Notes: a model not told the origin generated them from the sequence alone. Shown: positions 21,361 through 32,973, counted from the stretch's first letter. The stretch is 64,000 nt of DNA from Brachionus koreanus (GCA_016987375.1 PJRA01000114.1:448518-512517); one strand, 5' to 3'. A program made the numbers and translations.

Positions 21361-24300
21361 TTATTGTGAATTAGAAATGCTTAATTTACTCTTTTTCCAT
21401 TCATCTATCCTTTTTTTTAGGTCAGTTGCTGGAACAACTTCTTGCAAAGTCAAAGGGGACCTATTGAACGGGTCAGTTTGATCACTTAACAGATGTCTTG
21501 ATATGGTAGACTTGTCAACAATCTGCTTAGAACTTGGAAGTAAGACAGGATCTTCCATCAAGCAACTCATTATGGGGTCCAAAAATTCATCTGGTGCATC
21601 GTCAAAATTAGCTTCTTCTAATTTCAGTTGCTCTGCTACGCCATTCACTTTTTTGTAAAATAACACAAATTGCTGGACCCAAATTGGATCACGTCCGATT
21701 TGTTGCAAAACCTCAATGGCCGATTGGAACAAATCTGATGAATAAGAACGACCATCGCGGCATATTGCCTCACAAAAATGCCTATTTTCTCCTAAATTTA
21801 AATAAATATCACAAATTATTGACACAACTTCCTTGGGCTTGAATTTAACCTCTTCAAAATTTTTTACTTTTAATTGTTTTCGTTTCTTTTTGCCGACTAA
21901 GTGCAGCAAAAAGTCATTTAGCATTGTGGCTATTCTGTCCACCAAAACCTGATGACACAACAAATCCTTAATTTCATCAGTTAGCATTTTAATTGTTTGG
22001 ATTGTTTTAAGACTCATTAAATTATGAAATTTGGCCATCATAATCATTTGTTTTAAGCCGGACTCAAGTTCGCTTCTTTGTTGATTGTTCAAATTTTTCT
22101 CAACTTTATCTAGCTCTAACTTGTCCTGGCTGGTCTTTATTTTTTCAAGCAATAACAGACCTTCCACAAGCAAATAATTTGCATCGTTTATTAGATAATT
22201 CAAAAATTTAAGAAACAAAGGTTGCTCATGGTTCTCTATGTTTTCCAAAGCGAAATCGGCCATTTTTTTAAGTTCGTCTCTATGCTTGCGGTATTCGGGT
22301 GAAGCATTTTGAGTTGGCAAATTCCACAAATAGTCAAACAATTCGTACATTGGCCGACGGTAGTTGAACTTTTGTTCAAATTGAACTGACTGACCACTCA
22401 TTTCAATGGACACGAACACGTTTATGAGCGACTCGCAGATCAAGGCAGAGTACTGTTTGTCCAAAAAAATTTGTTTAGACAAATTTTTTTGAAATTCTAC
22501 AAGCACTGGATTCTGTCTTGGCAATAAACACTCAATAGACTCGGCTATTTGCGCTCTTATATGAGGATTGAACAAGCGGTCTGATCGGCCCATAAACGAA
22601 AGAATCAAGTAAAGATACCAGATGGGAAACTCGGGCTCATTTTTTCCGCTCAATCGGTCCATAAACAAATCGGGCAGTAGAGTTTCTTTGAAGCGATTAA
22701 TGCAAGTTAGAAATTCGACAATATTAGTTAGCAAAAATTCAGGTATCACTGCCAATATGTCCAAGTTAAAAGAATTAGTTTCTTTGGACAGAAAGTCTAC
22801 TTGGCTCAAGGGTTCTAAATTTTGAGATTTTTCAGCATCAAAATTGGATTTTTGCGCTTTGGTCGAAACAAATGAAAGCCAAAGAGCGGTGTTGAACAAA
22901 AATTTGCTTAGTTTTTTTATTAAGCCCTCTTCAGTCATTACTCCTTGCATATTCAAAAATTCACATGACATATTTTCGAACATGGTTTTAATCCGTGACA
23001 TTTGTGGATCAGTTGAATGGGCCAAGTCCTGGTACATTTCTTGCCACTTGGCCAATTCGTTGTTTATTTTGATCAGTTTTTGATACATACTTAGATAGCT
23101 GAAGCGTATGAGGTTGTGAGTGTAGTAAAACGATTCTGTTATGAAATTAAAGTTGACGTGTTCATCTTGAACTTTGGTCGTGTCTCTGTTTGGAATAAAC
23201 TTTGTTTCTGAGTCCAATAGAGTCAAATTTTTGTCCTTAATATCCGGATTTGTGTAGTTGTAATTTATTTTTAGTAACTTTGAGCTGTTTTGGAGTCCAT
23301 CGGCACAAAAAGGCATCGAATAAGTCAGAAAAATATCAAGCAAATTGAGCCAGAATCCTTCAGACGGATAATTGCTCTTGTTGGAGAACATGTTCATTGG
23401 GTTTTGGCCGAAATTTGACCACTCTTGGCATTTAGCTTTATTGTCTGTCATGCACTTGCTACACCATCCTAGCCACATGTTTCTAATCTTAGCATTACTG
23501 TTTGTCTTGACCAAATGATCGTAGAAAAAACTGCTAATTTCTCTATTTATCATCCTCTGAGCTTGATGCATGTTTTTCTCGTTTATCTCAGCGTCTTGGC
23601 GGGTCATGTGACTAGTGTTCAAAAAGTATCGAAATTGATGCTGAGGCTCGCCGAACAAAGACTGAAATTTGTACTGTTCCAAAGGCAGTACACTTGGTGT
23701 TAGCAACTTGCCGATTAGTGTATCTGTTTGCCACGACTTTCCTCTAGTCTGTCCGCTCTCAGCTAAAAAAGAACATTTGACAAATAAATATTTCATCAGC
23801 TTTGATCCCGTTATTAGTCTAAGTAAATCCAAATTTTTTCTAAACTCATTGGAATAGATGTCAAATGTTTGAATATTTATACTTTGATTAAAATAATAAA
23901 ATATGTCGGTCAAAAATTTGAGCTCGAGTGGATCTTCGATCAGCTCGTCCAAGTCGTTTGCTTCAGAGCTAAAAAAATTGTCTGAATTATCGATTAGTTT
24001 TATAAACGATTGGTAAAATTTTGAAAAGTGTTCGCTCTCAGCACCATAAGTGATAATTAAATTGAAGAATTTTTTACTCAAAGGCTCTTGCTCTGGCTCT
24101 ATTATTGAAATGACTGTGCGACACATATTTATTATAAGATTATAGATAAATTCGTAATGATCACTTAAACTTGTTTGTATGAATTTTCTCTTCAAATTTT
24201 CCAATCGTTCAAAACATTCGAATAGGTAGAAAAAATGCTCTTTTATTACACCAGTTTTTAGAGGTTTTTCTCTAGGTCTACGTTGATCATTGATATATTC

Positions 24301-24653
24301 GGCATCTGTAAGCATCAAACGCTCAAGCAGCAACTAGATAAAAAAAAATTTTTAGAAAAATCAAAACTATTCAAAATTTTATTTAAATAAATATTTTTTT
24401 GTTATTAATTTTGAGCTCTCTGACAAAGTACCTCGTCCAAATTTTGTTCGGAAAGAAGATTTGATTTATTTGGATCATCACCCATAAACACAAAGGCTTC
24501 ATTTGATTCATTTTTAAATAAAGGATTCAATGTTATTTGAAATACAATTTCGCTAAAATTGTTTTTTTCATTTGATCGGTCAGTTTTGGTCTCAGTTAAT
24601 GTTGGGTTGTTTGTATTTTGGCTAAGGGCAGCAAAAGGGTTATTGTGATGCAT
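21361..24653 (-). CDS. UBE4A: Ubiquitin conjugation factor E4 A (U-box E3/E4 ligase)
   Basis: Two exons: 24653-24432 (74 codons, ending at donor GAG|GTACTT) and 24333-21361. Joined in phase 0 they give 1064 residues; human UBE4A has 1066. The N-terminus has the NPFAAL motif seen in UBE4A. The long middle is the Ufd2 core region. The C-terminal U-box starts near residue 985 with DEFLDPIMSC and continues through SRHLLSDQTDPFNRSPLT. FLDPIM and HLLSDQTDPFNRSPLT match UBE4A rather than UBE4B. The protein elongates ubiquitin chains on substrates together with an E2 and typically works with p97/VCP-linked degradation. No frame break or missing U-box core residue was seen. An alternative exon 1 end (a GC donor a few codons later) is less likely. 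Confidence 0.95.
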
Positions 24654-24802
24654 TTTAAAAAAAATTAATTTTGAATAAAAATAAAATAATTTTGAATCAA
24701 TAAAAAACTGAACATAATTTTATGAATAGAAATTCCTAGAAGGAAAAAATTTCGTTTCTAAATTAACAAATTTGTTTGAAATTAGAAAAAAAAAAGCAAA
24801 AA

Positions 24803-24874
24803 CTCCGTGACGGGGAATTGAACCCCGGTCTCCCGCGTGACAGGCGGGGATACTCACCACTATACTATCACGGA
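24803..24874 (-). tRNA. tRNA-Asp (GUC)
   Basis: Identical 72-nt Asp gene, about 150 bp beyond the UBE4A start codon. A T-run terminator follows on the coding strand. Confidence 0.97.
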
Positions 24875-25394
24875 TCCTATTTAAAAGCTGAACTAATTTT
24901 TAATACTTTATTGATTTATTTTTTGTTAAGATTAGAATTTTTAAAAAAACTGAACTTTTCTCAAGCCAAATTAGATAATTTCTCTATTTAATTTTACAAT
25001 AAATTAATATAAAACTTTCTTGAGTAAAATTAAACAATTATATATTAGGATGAGTTAAAAAATTTTTCAATATTTTTTAAATATTTTTAATTTTTCAATA
25101 AAAAAAGGCATTGGATTTTATGAAATTTTGTACAACAAATAGAACAGAAATTAATTCTAAAATTGATTATAAATTTTTTTTCTTAAGGTATTTCCTAGTT
25201 CAGTAAATGTAAAATAAAGCAACATTTATAGTTGCATCAATTATTAAAGTCTGCTAATGATATACAAATCTTTGCAAAATGCACTACTGTCAAATTTTTT
25301 CAATTTAAAGTTATGCTAAATTTGCAGAGTTTTACCAGAATGTTTTCAAAACAAATATGCTCTAAATAGTTTTTAGTCATCTATCAGTGAGGAG
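24875..25394. other. AT-rich spacer
   Basis: No gene was recognised between the Asp tRNA and the mariner relic. Confidence 0.45.
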
Positions 25395-25700
25395 TTTCAT
25401 TCTTCTCTTGAGCCATTCACTGCTTTTGGAGCCAAAAAACTCACGTCATTCTTTTTCAATTTGATCTTGGTAAGTAAAATGCCTTACCTTAATCTTTGTG
25501 AGTGAAAATGATGGTAATCAGATAGAAAAATATTTGGGCTATATGCTGGATGACGAAGAAGTTTAGTCACTTTCAGCTCTTCTATTTTTGACATTGTTTT
25601 CCTAGAGAGATAATTTTTTAAACCTATCTTGTACCCATTTTATTTTAAGTTCACTTTCTCATTTCACAAGACATATTTTACATCCTCTGAGATTTTACCA
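25395..25700 (-). pseudogene. Mariner-type transposase relic (C-terminal part)
   Basis: Minus-strand reading gives LLRHPAYSPNIFLSDYHHF, which matches the mariner signature 'L.HPPYSPDLAPSDYHLF'. Another frame then gives REFFGSKSSEWLKRRMK, matching the following mariner segment. The two parts are in different frames and contain stops, so the copy is dead. Confidence 0.75.
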
Positions 25701-26760
25701 CATTCTACTTAAATTACTTTTTAAAAATTATGCAAAATAACTGAATTTTTCGAAAATTTTTACTTGATTTTGAAACAAATGTTTTAAAATGAATGGCGCT
25801 ATAAATTTTTACATTTAATAAAGTATAAGCTATTTTTTTGATGATGGTTTCCTTGAAATGGGTTCCAAATTCATTTTTTAAATTTTACTGTTTTTTAAGT
25901 TTTTTTAAGATTTTTTTCTTCAAAAAAATAACACTTAACGTAATTTTACATAAAATTTGGAGAATTTTTATTTCATGTTTTAAAAATTGAAAATTATTTT
26001 TATTCTTTTTTTTCAAAAATTTTATTAAGAACAAAAAAAATGGTCTTTTTTGGCACTTTTTGGTTTAAAAAATTTTTACTTAAGAATTAGTAAATTTACT
26101 GTAATTTTATGTAATTTTACAAACGTAATTTTACGTAAAATACTGTAAAATTACATTATTTTGCGTAAAATTTCGTAAAATAAATCAAAATTACGTAATT
26201 TTCACAAAGTTAGATTAACAAGATTTTTGAGAAATCAGAATGTGCCTCCATCTTATTTAAAACTCATTTCAGGAGTTAATTTTGGGAAATAATGAAAAGT
26301 ATTAGAACAAGAAAATACAATTGTGAAACTTAGCTCAAAATTACACATTACTTCGAAACAGAATTACCAAGCACCTTAAAACTTTTCTAACCAATTCATC
26401 TTTCATTAGCGTTACCAATAAACAGATAGTTTATGAAGAAGGCACTGTATCAAATAGTTTCGAGAAACAAAGTAGATTAAATTAATTTTAAATTATAAAT
26501 TTTCTTCCATTTCATTTTCATATTCTATTTTTGAAAATAAGTTAATTTAAAAAAAATTTAATTCTTGTGAATAATATAAATTATCAATTTCTTATAAGTA
26601 AAATATTGGTGCTCAAACTTTCATAGTAAAATACTTTTAAATACAAAAAAAAAAATTTTTTTTTTAAGTTAGCAATTAAATATGATTAAAAATAATTAGT
26701 CATCAACTCTAAAGACATCTTTTAAGATATAATTAAATATCTGAGGATTTTTATTCAGAA
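25701..26760. other. AT-rich spacer with a palindromic TTACGTAA-rich array
   Basis: 26097-26203 repeats GTAATTTTACGTAAAA-like palindromic units with variations. No gene was found here. Confidence 0.5.
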
Positions 26761-26832
26761 TCCGTGATAGTATAGTGGTGAGTATCCCCGCCTGTCACGC
26801 GGGAGACCGGGGTTCAATTCCCCGTCACGGAG
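26761..26832 (+). tRNA. tRNA-Asp (GUC)
   Basis: Identical 72-nt Asp gene on the plus strand, preceded by CAGAA and followed by a T run. It sits between two mariner-like relics. Confidence 0.97.
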
Positions 26833-27179
26833 TTTTTTTTTTTAGTTATTAAAGCTAACCTCGATTAATGCTTTAAAAAAAATATATCAAAAGATTTAGT
26901 GAGACTTAAACTTTAAATTTTTACCAAATTAATACCTTTTTAAAACTCGACACTCAAACTGTCGCTAATCTCAAATCTTATATCAAAAATTTTTTTAATT
27001 GCAAAGTTTTTAATAATATTAAAAAGAAAATTCTTAATAATAATTCTTAAAAAATAAGCGAAAAAGACATATTAACGAGGTTAAAGAATTTTAAAGAACT
27101 TTTCAAAAGTTATTCTTTAACTTTAATTAAAAAAAAGTAAAGTTTACTTTTTTTTATTCTCAGAAATCTAGAGTTATCT
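26833..27179. other. AT-rich spacer
   Basis: Only the Asp terminator and AT-rich sequence were seen. Confidence 0.45.
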
Positions 27180-27560
27180 AAACAAGCCAAGCTTAGAGTT
27201 GACCAAAGAAGGATTTTTTTTTTGTAGTGAAGCATACAATCGTTCTTTCTAAAAAAACGGTCAATTATTTTTAAGTATTTGGTTTCCTAAAAATTTCAGT
27301 TTTGTTGAATACCGAAATTTGTAAATCAAAGAAATAAATTGGCAAAATGGTTCACAGTGTTTTACAATTTTCACAAGTTCATTTTAAAGTTTCACTAGAC
27401 ATAATTCACTTTTTTCAAATACTGACTTAACAGTACCAGATTTTCGAAATTTTCATTTTATAAATTTTTTTAAAATTAGCTAAACAAAAAGTTAGATATA
27501 TTATTTTGAAGAGCATTCAAATCTATTTATTTTGACATATGATATGGCTTCAAAAATGTT
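27180..27560 (-). pseudogene. Degenerate transposon relic similar to 52390-52900
   Basis: Segments such as GTTGACCAAAGAA (27199) and TTTTGAAGAGCATTCAA (27505) recur in the same order in the relic at 52.4-52.9 kb. That relic also shares sequence with the mariner piece at 25.4-25.7 kb. No open frame survives, so this is judged on nucleotide similarity only. Confidence 0.4.
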
Positions 27561-28347
27561 AAAATCAAAATTTATCCAACCTTTTAAAAAACAAAAAATT
27601 TTATGACTCAATGAAATACATCTAGTAAGTGAAAATTTTAACTTTGATTTCAAAAATTTTGGCTTCGAATGCTTGAATACTTTTATTTACTTTTTAAATT
27701 TTTTATTCTTTTGATTTTTCAATATTTTACAATATTTTTGATCAATAATTCTTTTTCAAGAATAAATCCCGCTTTTTTAATTTTTCTCACTCAACTTAAA
27801 AATCGGTTCGAAACTTTGCAGATTATTTTTAATTGACAGCATATCAGTTAGATTATTAATAAAAGTAAAATTAATCAGTATTAATAGGACAATTATTGTT
27901 TATTAGAAATTTATATAAATATATCATTACATTAATGAAAATTTATAAATAATTCAGTTATCATTATTAAATTTGATATTTGATTAATTAATTATTGTTT
28001 TAATTTTGAAAAAATTATTTCTATAATTTTTAGTTTTCACAATATTTAATTGTTTTTGAAATCTAATTTTTTAATTGAATTTTTTAAAAAAAAGTTAAAA
28101 GTTATTTTCTTCCTAAACTTTTTAGTCTGTTTTTGTTAGTTTGTTTGGTATTTCATTTATGGGATAATATGACTTTCTACGAAATTTATGCGATAATAAC
28201 TTTTCATAAAAATTTTCAGTTAATTACTTTTTTTCTAATTAACAGTTTAAATGAAAAAATAAAAAAAAAAACATAATTTAACAAACAAATCAAGTTTAAT
28301 TATTCAAAAATAAAAATTTTTGTTTAGATAAAAAATTATAGCAGCTT
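27561..28347. other. AT-rich non-coding sequence
   Basis: Nothing recognised. Confidence 0.45.
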
Positions 28348-28419
28348 ATCAGTGATGTTTTATTTGAGAGTAAACCCGCCTGTTGAACGCGAACTGGGGT
28401 TTAATTCTCCTTCACCGAG
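28348..28419 (+). pseudogene. Degenerate tRNA-Asp pseudogene
   Basis: Aligns end to end with the Asp gene: CAGTGATGTTTTATTTGAGAG, CCCGCCTGTTGAACGCG and GGGGTTTAATTCTCC keep the order of D arm, anticodon arm and T arm. A T run still follows. Many substitutions break the acceptor and anticodon stems, and the anticodon is lost, so it is an old dead copy. Confidence 0.85.
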
Positions 28420-29219
28420 TTTTTTTTTTAAATAATTGTACAATATGTGCTTTTGTTGTAAGATGGTATACTCGCTCTTCTTAGCTTCAAATTTCCCTTT
28501 TGCAATTCAAGAGCTCCAATTAAATCGGTTTTTATTATTTTTTCACTATATACCAATTTCTTAAAAATAAGAAAATAAGTTTTTTTTTTATAACAAACAA
28601 CCAATACATTAAAAATTCTTCAGAAAAACATGCAATTTATTTTCAATTTTAAAAAGTGTTAACTAAAATTTATTAATCAGAAATTTCTGTTGAATTGTTC
28701 TATCAAAAAAAATGAATAATCAAATATATTTTTACTTTATAAAAGTTTTCTATTTTAAAATTTTTTTTATTTAATTTTTTCTTATTTTTTTCATTGCAAG
28801 AATTGATATTAATTAAAAACTAATAACTTATTTTTTGGTTTTTGGGTGTTACTAAGATTGTATGGCTTTCCCCAGAAGATAATGATTTAAAAAAGAGAAA
28901 TTTGAATGTAACGTAATTGTGAAAAAAGGGCAAACAGGGTTGTATTCTCTACCCGACTCTATTCCTAATAATGATTGACTGTGAAATGATGAAAATAACT
29001 GACATCACAGCAAATAGTCTAATAGTATAACCACAGGATTAGATCCGCATCAAATTCTGAAATTTTTAACAAAATAGAAAAAGAAAAATATCAATTTTTC
29101 TAATATTTTTTTGATTCTGCATCTAATGCATATTTAAGAAAAAATTGTTTTTTAATTTTTGTTTTAAAATCGAGACAAAAATTTCGGAGTCGAGTTGTAG
29201 TTAGATGCATGGTCCAAAA
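28420..29219. other. AT-rich non-coding sequence
   Basis: No gene recognised. The part from about 28860 onward is slightly less AT-rich and may belong to the LINE relic that follows. Confidence 0.4.
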
Positions 29220-29560
29220 GAGTGAAAACGAAACTAAAATTACAGTGTAGTTGAATCAACACTAATGTATGGAAGCGAATGTTGCGGATTTATGAGTTTG
29301 ATAGCAAAAAATTGAACAGATTTTAAACTGGATGCCTAAAGAGGATAAAAAACAGTATCACTGACCTGAAATAGTGTTCAACGTGGAACTATACAGATGA
29401 AAAATGTCTAAAAAAATCAGTCAATTCATAAAGAATAAAATAAAACGATGGCTTTTACATGTTCTTTGAATGAAAGAAACGACTCATCTGGTACAAAGAG
29501 CAATTAAGAATAAAAAATGAAAATTTATTACACTAAATATAAATAATATTTGATTAAATG
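29220..29560 (+). pseudogene. LINE reverse transcriptase relic
   Basis: Around 29250 the plus strand reads VVESTLMYGSECCGFMSLIAK, resembling the LINE C-terminal motif '..TLlYGSEcWtl'. Following frames are broken by stops. It is a different fragment from the minus-strand relic at 1.4-2.1 kb. Confidence 0.55.
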
Positions 29561-29943
29561 TCAAAGTGTTTTTTTTTAGAATTAAAATGAAAACAAGCAA
29601 TAAATTTTGTTTTTTACCAAAATTTATGATATTTTAATTTAGTAAATTTACAAAATTTTTTGTCGAAAATTGTTGTAAAATCAAAAATTTCCAAAAAATT
29701 TCAGAGCTTTAGCGCCTTTTTCGTGATTCAATTAAAATGTCATGAATTTAAATTATATTGAAATACCAAACAAAGAAGAGAAACAAATTCTAGAAAAAAA
29801 TGATGAATTCTAGAAAAAATTCTTAAATTTTCTTTTTCAAGTTCAATCAATTTGCTCTACTCAAACAAAAAAAAAAGATTATTTTCTATTAAAAGTATTA
29901 AAAGTATGAAGCAAATAAATATAAAATAGTTTAATTTATATAC

Positions 29944-30895
29944 TTTTTCCTTTTTCGGATCAATGCGTCTTGATTCAAGATTTAAAAGATTTTTTAGTTC
30001 GACTTGAACTTTTAAAAATTCTTGGCAAACTTCATTTAAAACTTTTCTGTCTTTTTCACTTAAAAAAATAAACGATTTGAAAATCCGATTAAATTTTTTA
30101 TGAATTACCTAGTTATTTTTTCTCTAATAATTTTTGAGGCCTCTTTGATGGCATTAAATTTTTTTGCGTCATGATCACTTTGACACATTTTCCTAATAAA
30201 AAAAATAAAAAATTTTAATTTTTTAATTTTTTCAAATCCCACATTCTATCCTCTTTGATCTCGTTTTCTAATTTTGACAGGATTTCTTGCTCTTCGTTTT
30301 CAATTTTTTTTATTAACTCATATTTTTTTTTAGAAACATCGGTTTTTAACTTTTCATATTCAGCGATTTTCCTAAGTCTTGTTTCATTGAGACTCTCTGA
30401 TATAATTGACAAATTTCTCGATCCTTCTTGATAACTTTCCAAACATTTAAAAGTCTCCTGTCTAAGTTCATTGTAGTGTTCATTGCGGCAAGAATCACAA
30501 AGCTTCTTCTCGCAATGGAAGCAGTTTTTGATCTTTTGGACAATTTCTTCGGGTTGCACTTTGTTTTTTTGTTTTTTTTTATTCTTGAGAGAACATTCTT
30601 CACAAATACCATCAACTTCTGGCATTTCCTCTTCAGTTGTTTTCAAGTTGTCAAAATAATTTCGATGCCAGTTTAACCAAAATTTTGGTAAAATATTTTT
30701 GCCAAATGCTTTTTCGATGTCTTCGTCAGGAACAGATTGTTCGACTTTGCATACTGGACAGACTAAAATAGAATCCACAATATTTTTGATCAGACAATTT
30801 TTGCAGAATAAATGAAAGCATGGAATTTGAAGTGTATTTTCTGGGTTTGATTCACATAGATCACAGCTTATTATCTTCTCAAATACTGAAGACAT
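29944..30895 (-). CDS. RING / B-box (TRIM-like) protein, 3' end unresolved
   Basis: Exons 30895-30243, 30192-30109 and 30058-29944 join in phase, giving 284 residues. The RING finger is complete: C11, C14, C26, H28, C31, C34, C46 and C49 give C-x2-C-x11-C-x-H-x2-C-x2-C-x11-C-x2-C. A B-box-like zinc cluster follows (C98, C101, C125, C128, C133, C136, H140). Residues about 150-284 are charged and helical, consistent with a coiled coil. Such proteins are usually ubiquitin E3 ligases. After 29944 either a donor GTATAT leads to a possible last exon at 29856-29740, or the frame reads on to 29861 and adds a very hydrophobic tail. The sequence does not decide. No other C-terminal domain was found. 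Confidence 0.8.
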
Positions 30896-31443
30896 TTTTT
30901 AATAAATATTTTCTTTGATATTAAAAAAATAATCAAATGAAGCTTATTAAACAAAGCATTAAGTACTAAAAATAATATTCGCTAAGTTATAACCATGACA
31001 ACATGGGTTTCTATTTGGTCAAATAGAGTTTTGTAATTTTAGACTTGTTAATATGTATTGCGTCATTTTTAAACTAAATTATAAGTGTATCAAAAATTGG
31101 ATATATTCAGTTCTTGAGTAAATAAATTAGACTATTTTTGACGCTTATTTAGCTTTGAGTAAATTAAAATGAGAGAAGTATTTAGCTCAATGGACGAAAG
31201 CTAAAAACAATTTTTCTTTATCGTATTGAAAAATCAGGCTAATAGAAATAAACATGAATTATAAAACTAAAATTTTCAAAGGTACAATTAATTGAATAGA
31301 ATAGAATTAACTCTTAAACCTAAGATTTTTTCTTAAATTTTAAATTAATAAAAAAAAATGTTAAAAGTTTTTTCTTTTTTAATTAAAAATTAAATTTTGT
31401 AAATCAATCAAAAAATATATTGTTAAAAATTTTGGGAAAAAAT
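30896..31443. other. AT-rich spacer upstream of the RING gene
   Basis: Presumed promoter side of the RING gene and terminator side of the Gly tRNA. No other feature. Confidence 0.45.
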
Positions 31444-31515
31444 TGCGTCAGCCGGGAGTCGAACCCGGATCCGCTGCTTGGAAGGCAACAATGATAACCG
31501 TTACACCACTGACGC
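31444..31515 (-). tRNA. tRNA-Gly (UCC)
   Basis: Identical 72-nt Gly gene. Its flanks are an inverted copy of those at 20778-20849. Confidence 0.97.
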
Positions 31516-31682
31516 TATACAATAGTGTAATTGAAGGCAAGTTGAAGTTGATGAAAATAATGATAAAAATATTTATTTTAATTTCTATAGAATATTATAA
31601 AATAAAAATGTGTTTGAAATGAAATGATTTTTGAATTTATTGTCAACTTAATTAATTAAATGGATTCTTAATAAAGTAAAGT

Positions 31683-31871
31683 TCCAGAAATTCAAAACTA
31701 AAGTGCTATATGAATTTTTAATTTTTGACTTGAAATTCGTAAACTACATCTTTTGTAACTCTAGATTTCATTTTTTGTAGAAGGGTAAAAAAAAAATTTG
31801 GATTTTGCAAGTTTTTTCAGACAAGTCAAAAATTAAAAATTCATATAGCACTTAAGTTTTGATTTTCTGGA
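31683..31871. mobile_element. Foldback element with about 48-bp inverted repeats (MITE-like)
   Basis: The left arm starts TCCAGAAATTCAAAACT and contains AAGTGCTATATGAATTTTTA. The right arm is its reverse complement with only a few changes, separated by about 90 bp. No coding capacity. It stands 38 bp from a tRNA-Asp gene. No certain target duplication was found, so the transposon superfamily is open. Confidence 0.7.
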
Positions 31872-31908
31872 TCTTTAATAGAAAATAGAAATCTGAATTT
31901 AAAAAAAA

Positions 31909-31980
31909 CTCCGTGACGGGGAATTGAACCCCGGTCTCCCGCGTGACAGGCGGGGATACTCACCACTATACTATCACGGA
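31909..31980 (-). tRNA. tRNA-Asp (GUC)
   Basis: Identical 72-nt Asp gene. The following 70 bp match those beside the copy at 18894, marking the second Asp-Gly block. Confidence 0.97.
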
Positions 31981-32248
31981 TTCTGATTAAAAAAACAATT
32001 TAATATTAAAAGTATCTAATACAGTGTCTGAAATTTTAATTAATCTGTTATCTTTAAATTTTTTTTACAAAAATTTTTTGATTTTTAGTTGCAAAACATG
32101 TTTAATTTTTAAATGTCTCGAAAGAAAACTTTTAACTTGAAAAAAATTTTATATTTTCAAATCTCGAAGAATAAATTAGGCCTATTCTGTTTTAGCTTAA
32201 TTCAAATTGAATGTAAAAATTTTATAAAAGCATTCTTTTAAAAAAAAT

Positions 32249-32320
32249 TGCGTCAGCCGGGAGTCGAACCCGGATCCGCTGCTTGGAAGGCAACAATGAT
32301 AACCGTTACACCACTGACGC
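32249..32320 (-). tRNA. tRNA-Gly (UCC)
   Basis: Identical 72-nt Gly gene, second member of the duplicated Asp-Gly block; the counterpart is at 19373. Confidence 0.97.
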
Positions 32321-32718
32321 TCTCTTATTCTAGCCTTTAGTACGAAATAAAATAAAATTTCTATTTTGAATTATCTGTTTAATCAAGGGATTAATCCTTT
32401 TTTTGAAAAAGATTTTTAGAAAGAAGGAATTAAGTAATTCCACTAAACCAAAGTTTTTCACTTCGAAAAATTTTTTTTGTTTCTCAAAGTGGTTTTTGCT
32501 GTAAAAATTAAACGAAATCTAAGAGTTTAAAGCAGATCTACCCCTAAGACTATCAATGAATATGTATTGTATATCCTTCAATCAGTAAATAAATAATAGC
32601 CTAAATGATTTTAAAATAAAATTTAAATTTTTTTTTAATTTTTGTGAAATAAAAATAAAAAAAATTTTATTTCACAAAAATTAATCTAGTTAAAATCTTA
32701 GCTTTTCAGAAAAAAAAA
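32321..32718. other. Spacer with a perfect 20-bp hairpin
   Basis: 32635-32654 is exactly complementary to 32665-32684 (arm TTAATTTTTGTGAAATAAAA) with a 10-base A-rich loop. No gene. Confidence 0.6.
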
Positions 32719-32790
32719 CTCCGTGACGGGGAATTGAACCCCGGTCTCCCGCGTGACAGGCGGGGATACTCACCACTATACTATCACGGA
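32719..32790 (-). tRNA. tRNA-Asp (GUC), head-to-head pair member
   Basis: Identical 72-nt Asp gene, divergent from the next Asp gene across a 111-bp spacer. Its counterpart in the other cluster is the truncated copy at 20176. Confidence 0.97.
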
Positions 32791-32901
32791 TTCTTATTAA
32801 TTATTTTACAGTTTTCAATTTTATCTTAGTAAAATTAATATTTTATATTTTAGCCTAAAAAATAATCAAAATAACATTAATATTTTCTTTTTAAATCAGA
32901 A

Positions 32902-32973
32902 TCCGTGATAGTATAGTGGTGAGTATCCCCGCCTGTCACGCGGGAGACCGGGGTTCAATTCCCCGTCACGGAG
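32902..32973 (+). tRNA. tRNA-Asp (GUC), head-to-head pair member
   Basis: Identical 72-nt Asp gene on the plus strand with T-run terminator. The counterpart in the inverted block is the gene at 20002. Confidence 0.97.

Noticed and set aside
22622..23857. Plus-strand open frames within UBE4A
   Set aside because: They are antisense shadows of a well-conserved coding exon and have no family resemblance.
24776..24991. Plus-strand 71-codon frame over the tRNA-Asp
   Set aside because: It is the antisense of a tRNA gene and not protein coding.
30346..30676. Secondary frames over the RING gene
   Set aside because: They are shadows of the RING/B-box exon, whose zinc-ligand spacing clearly fixes the frame.
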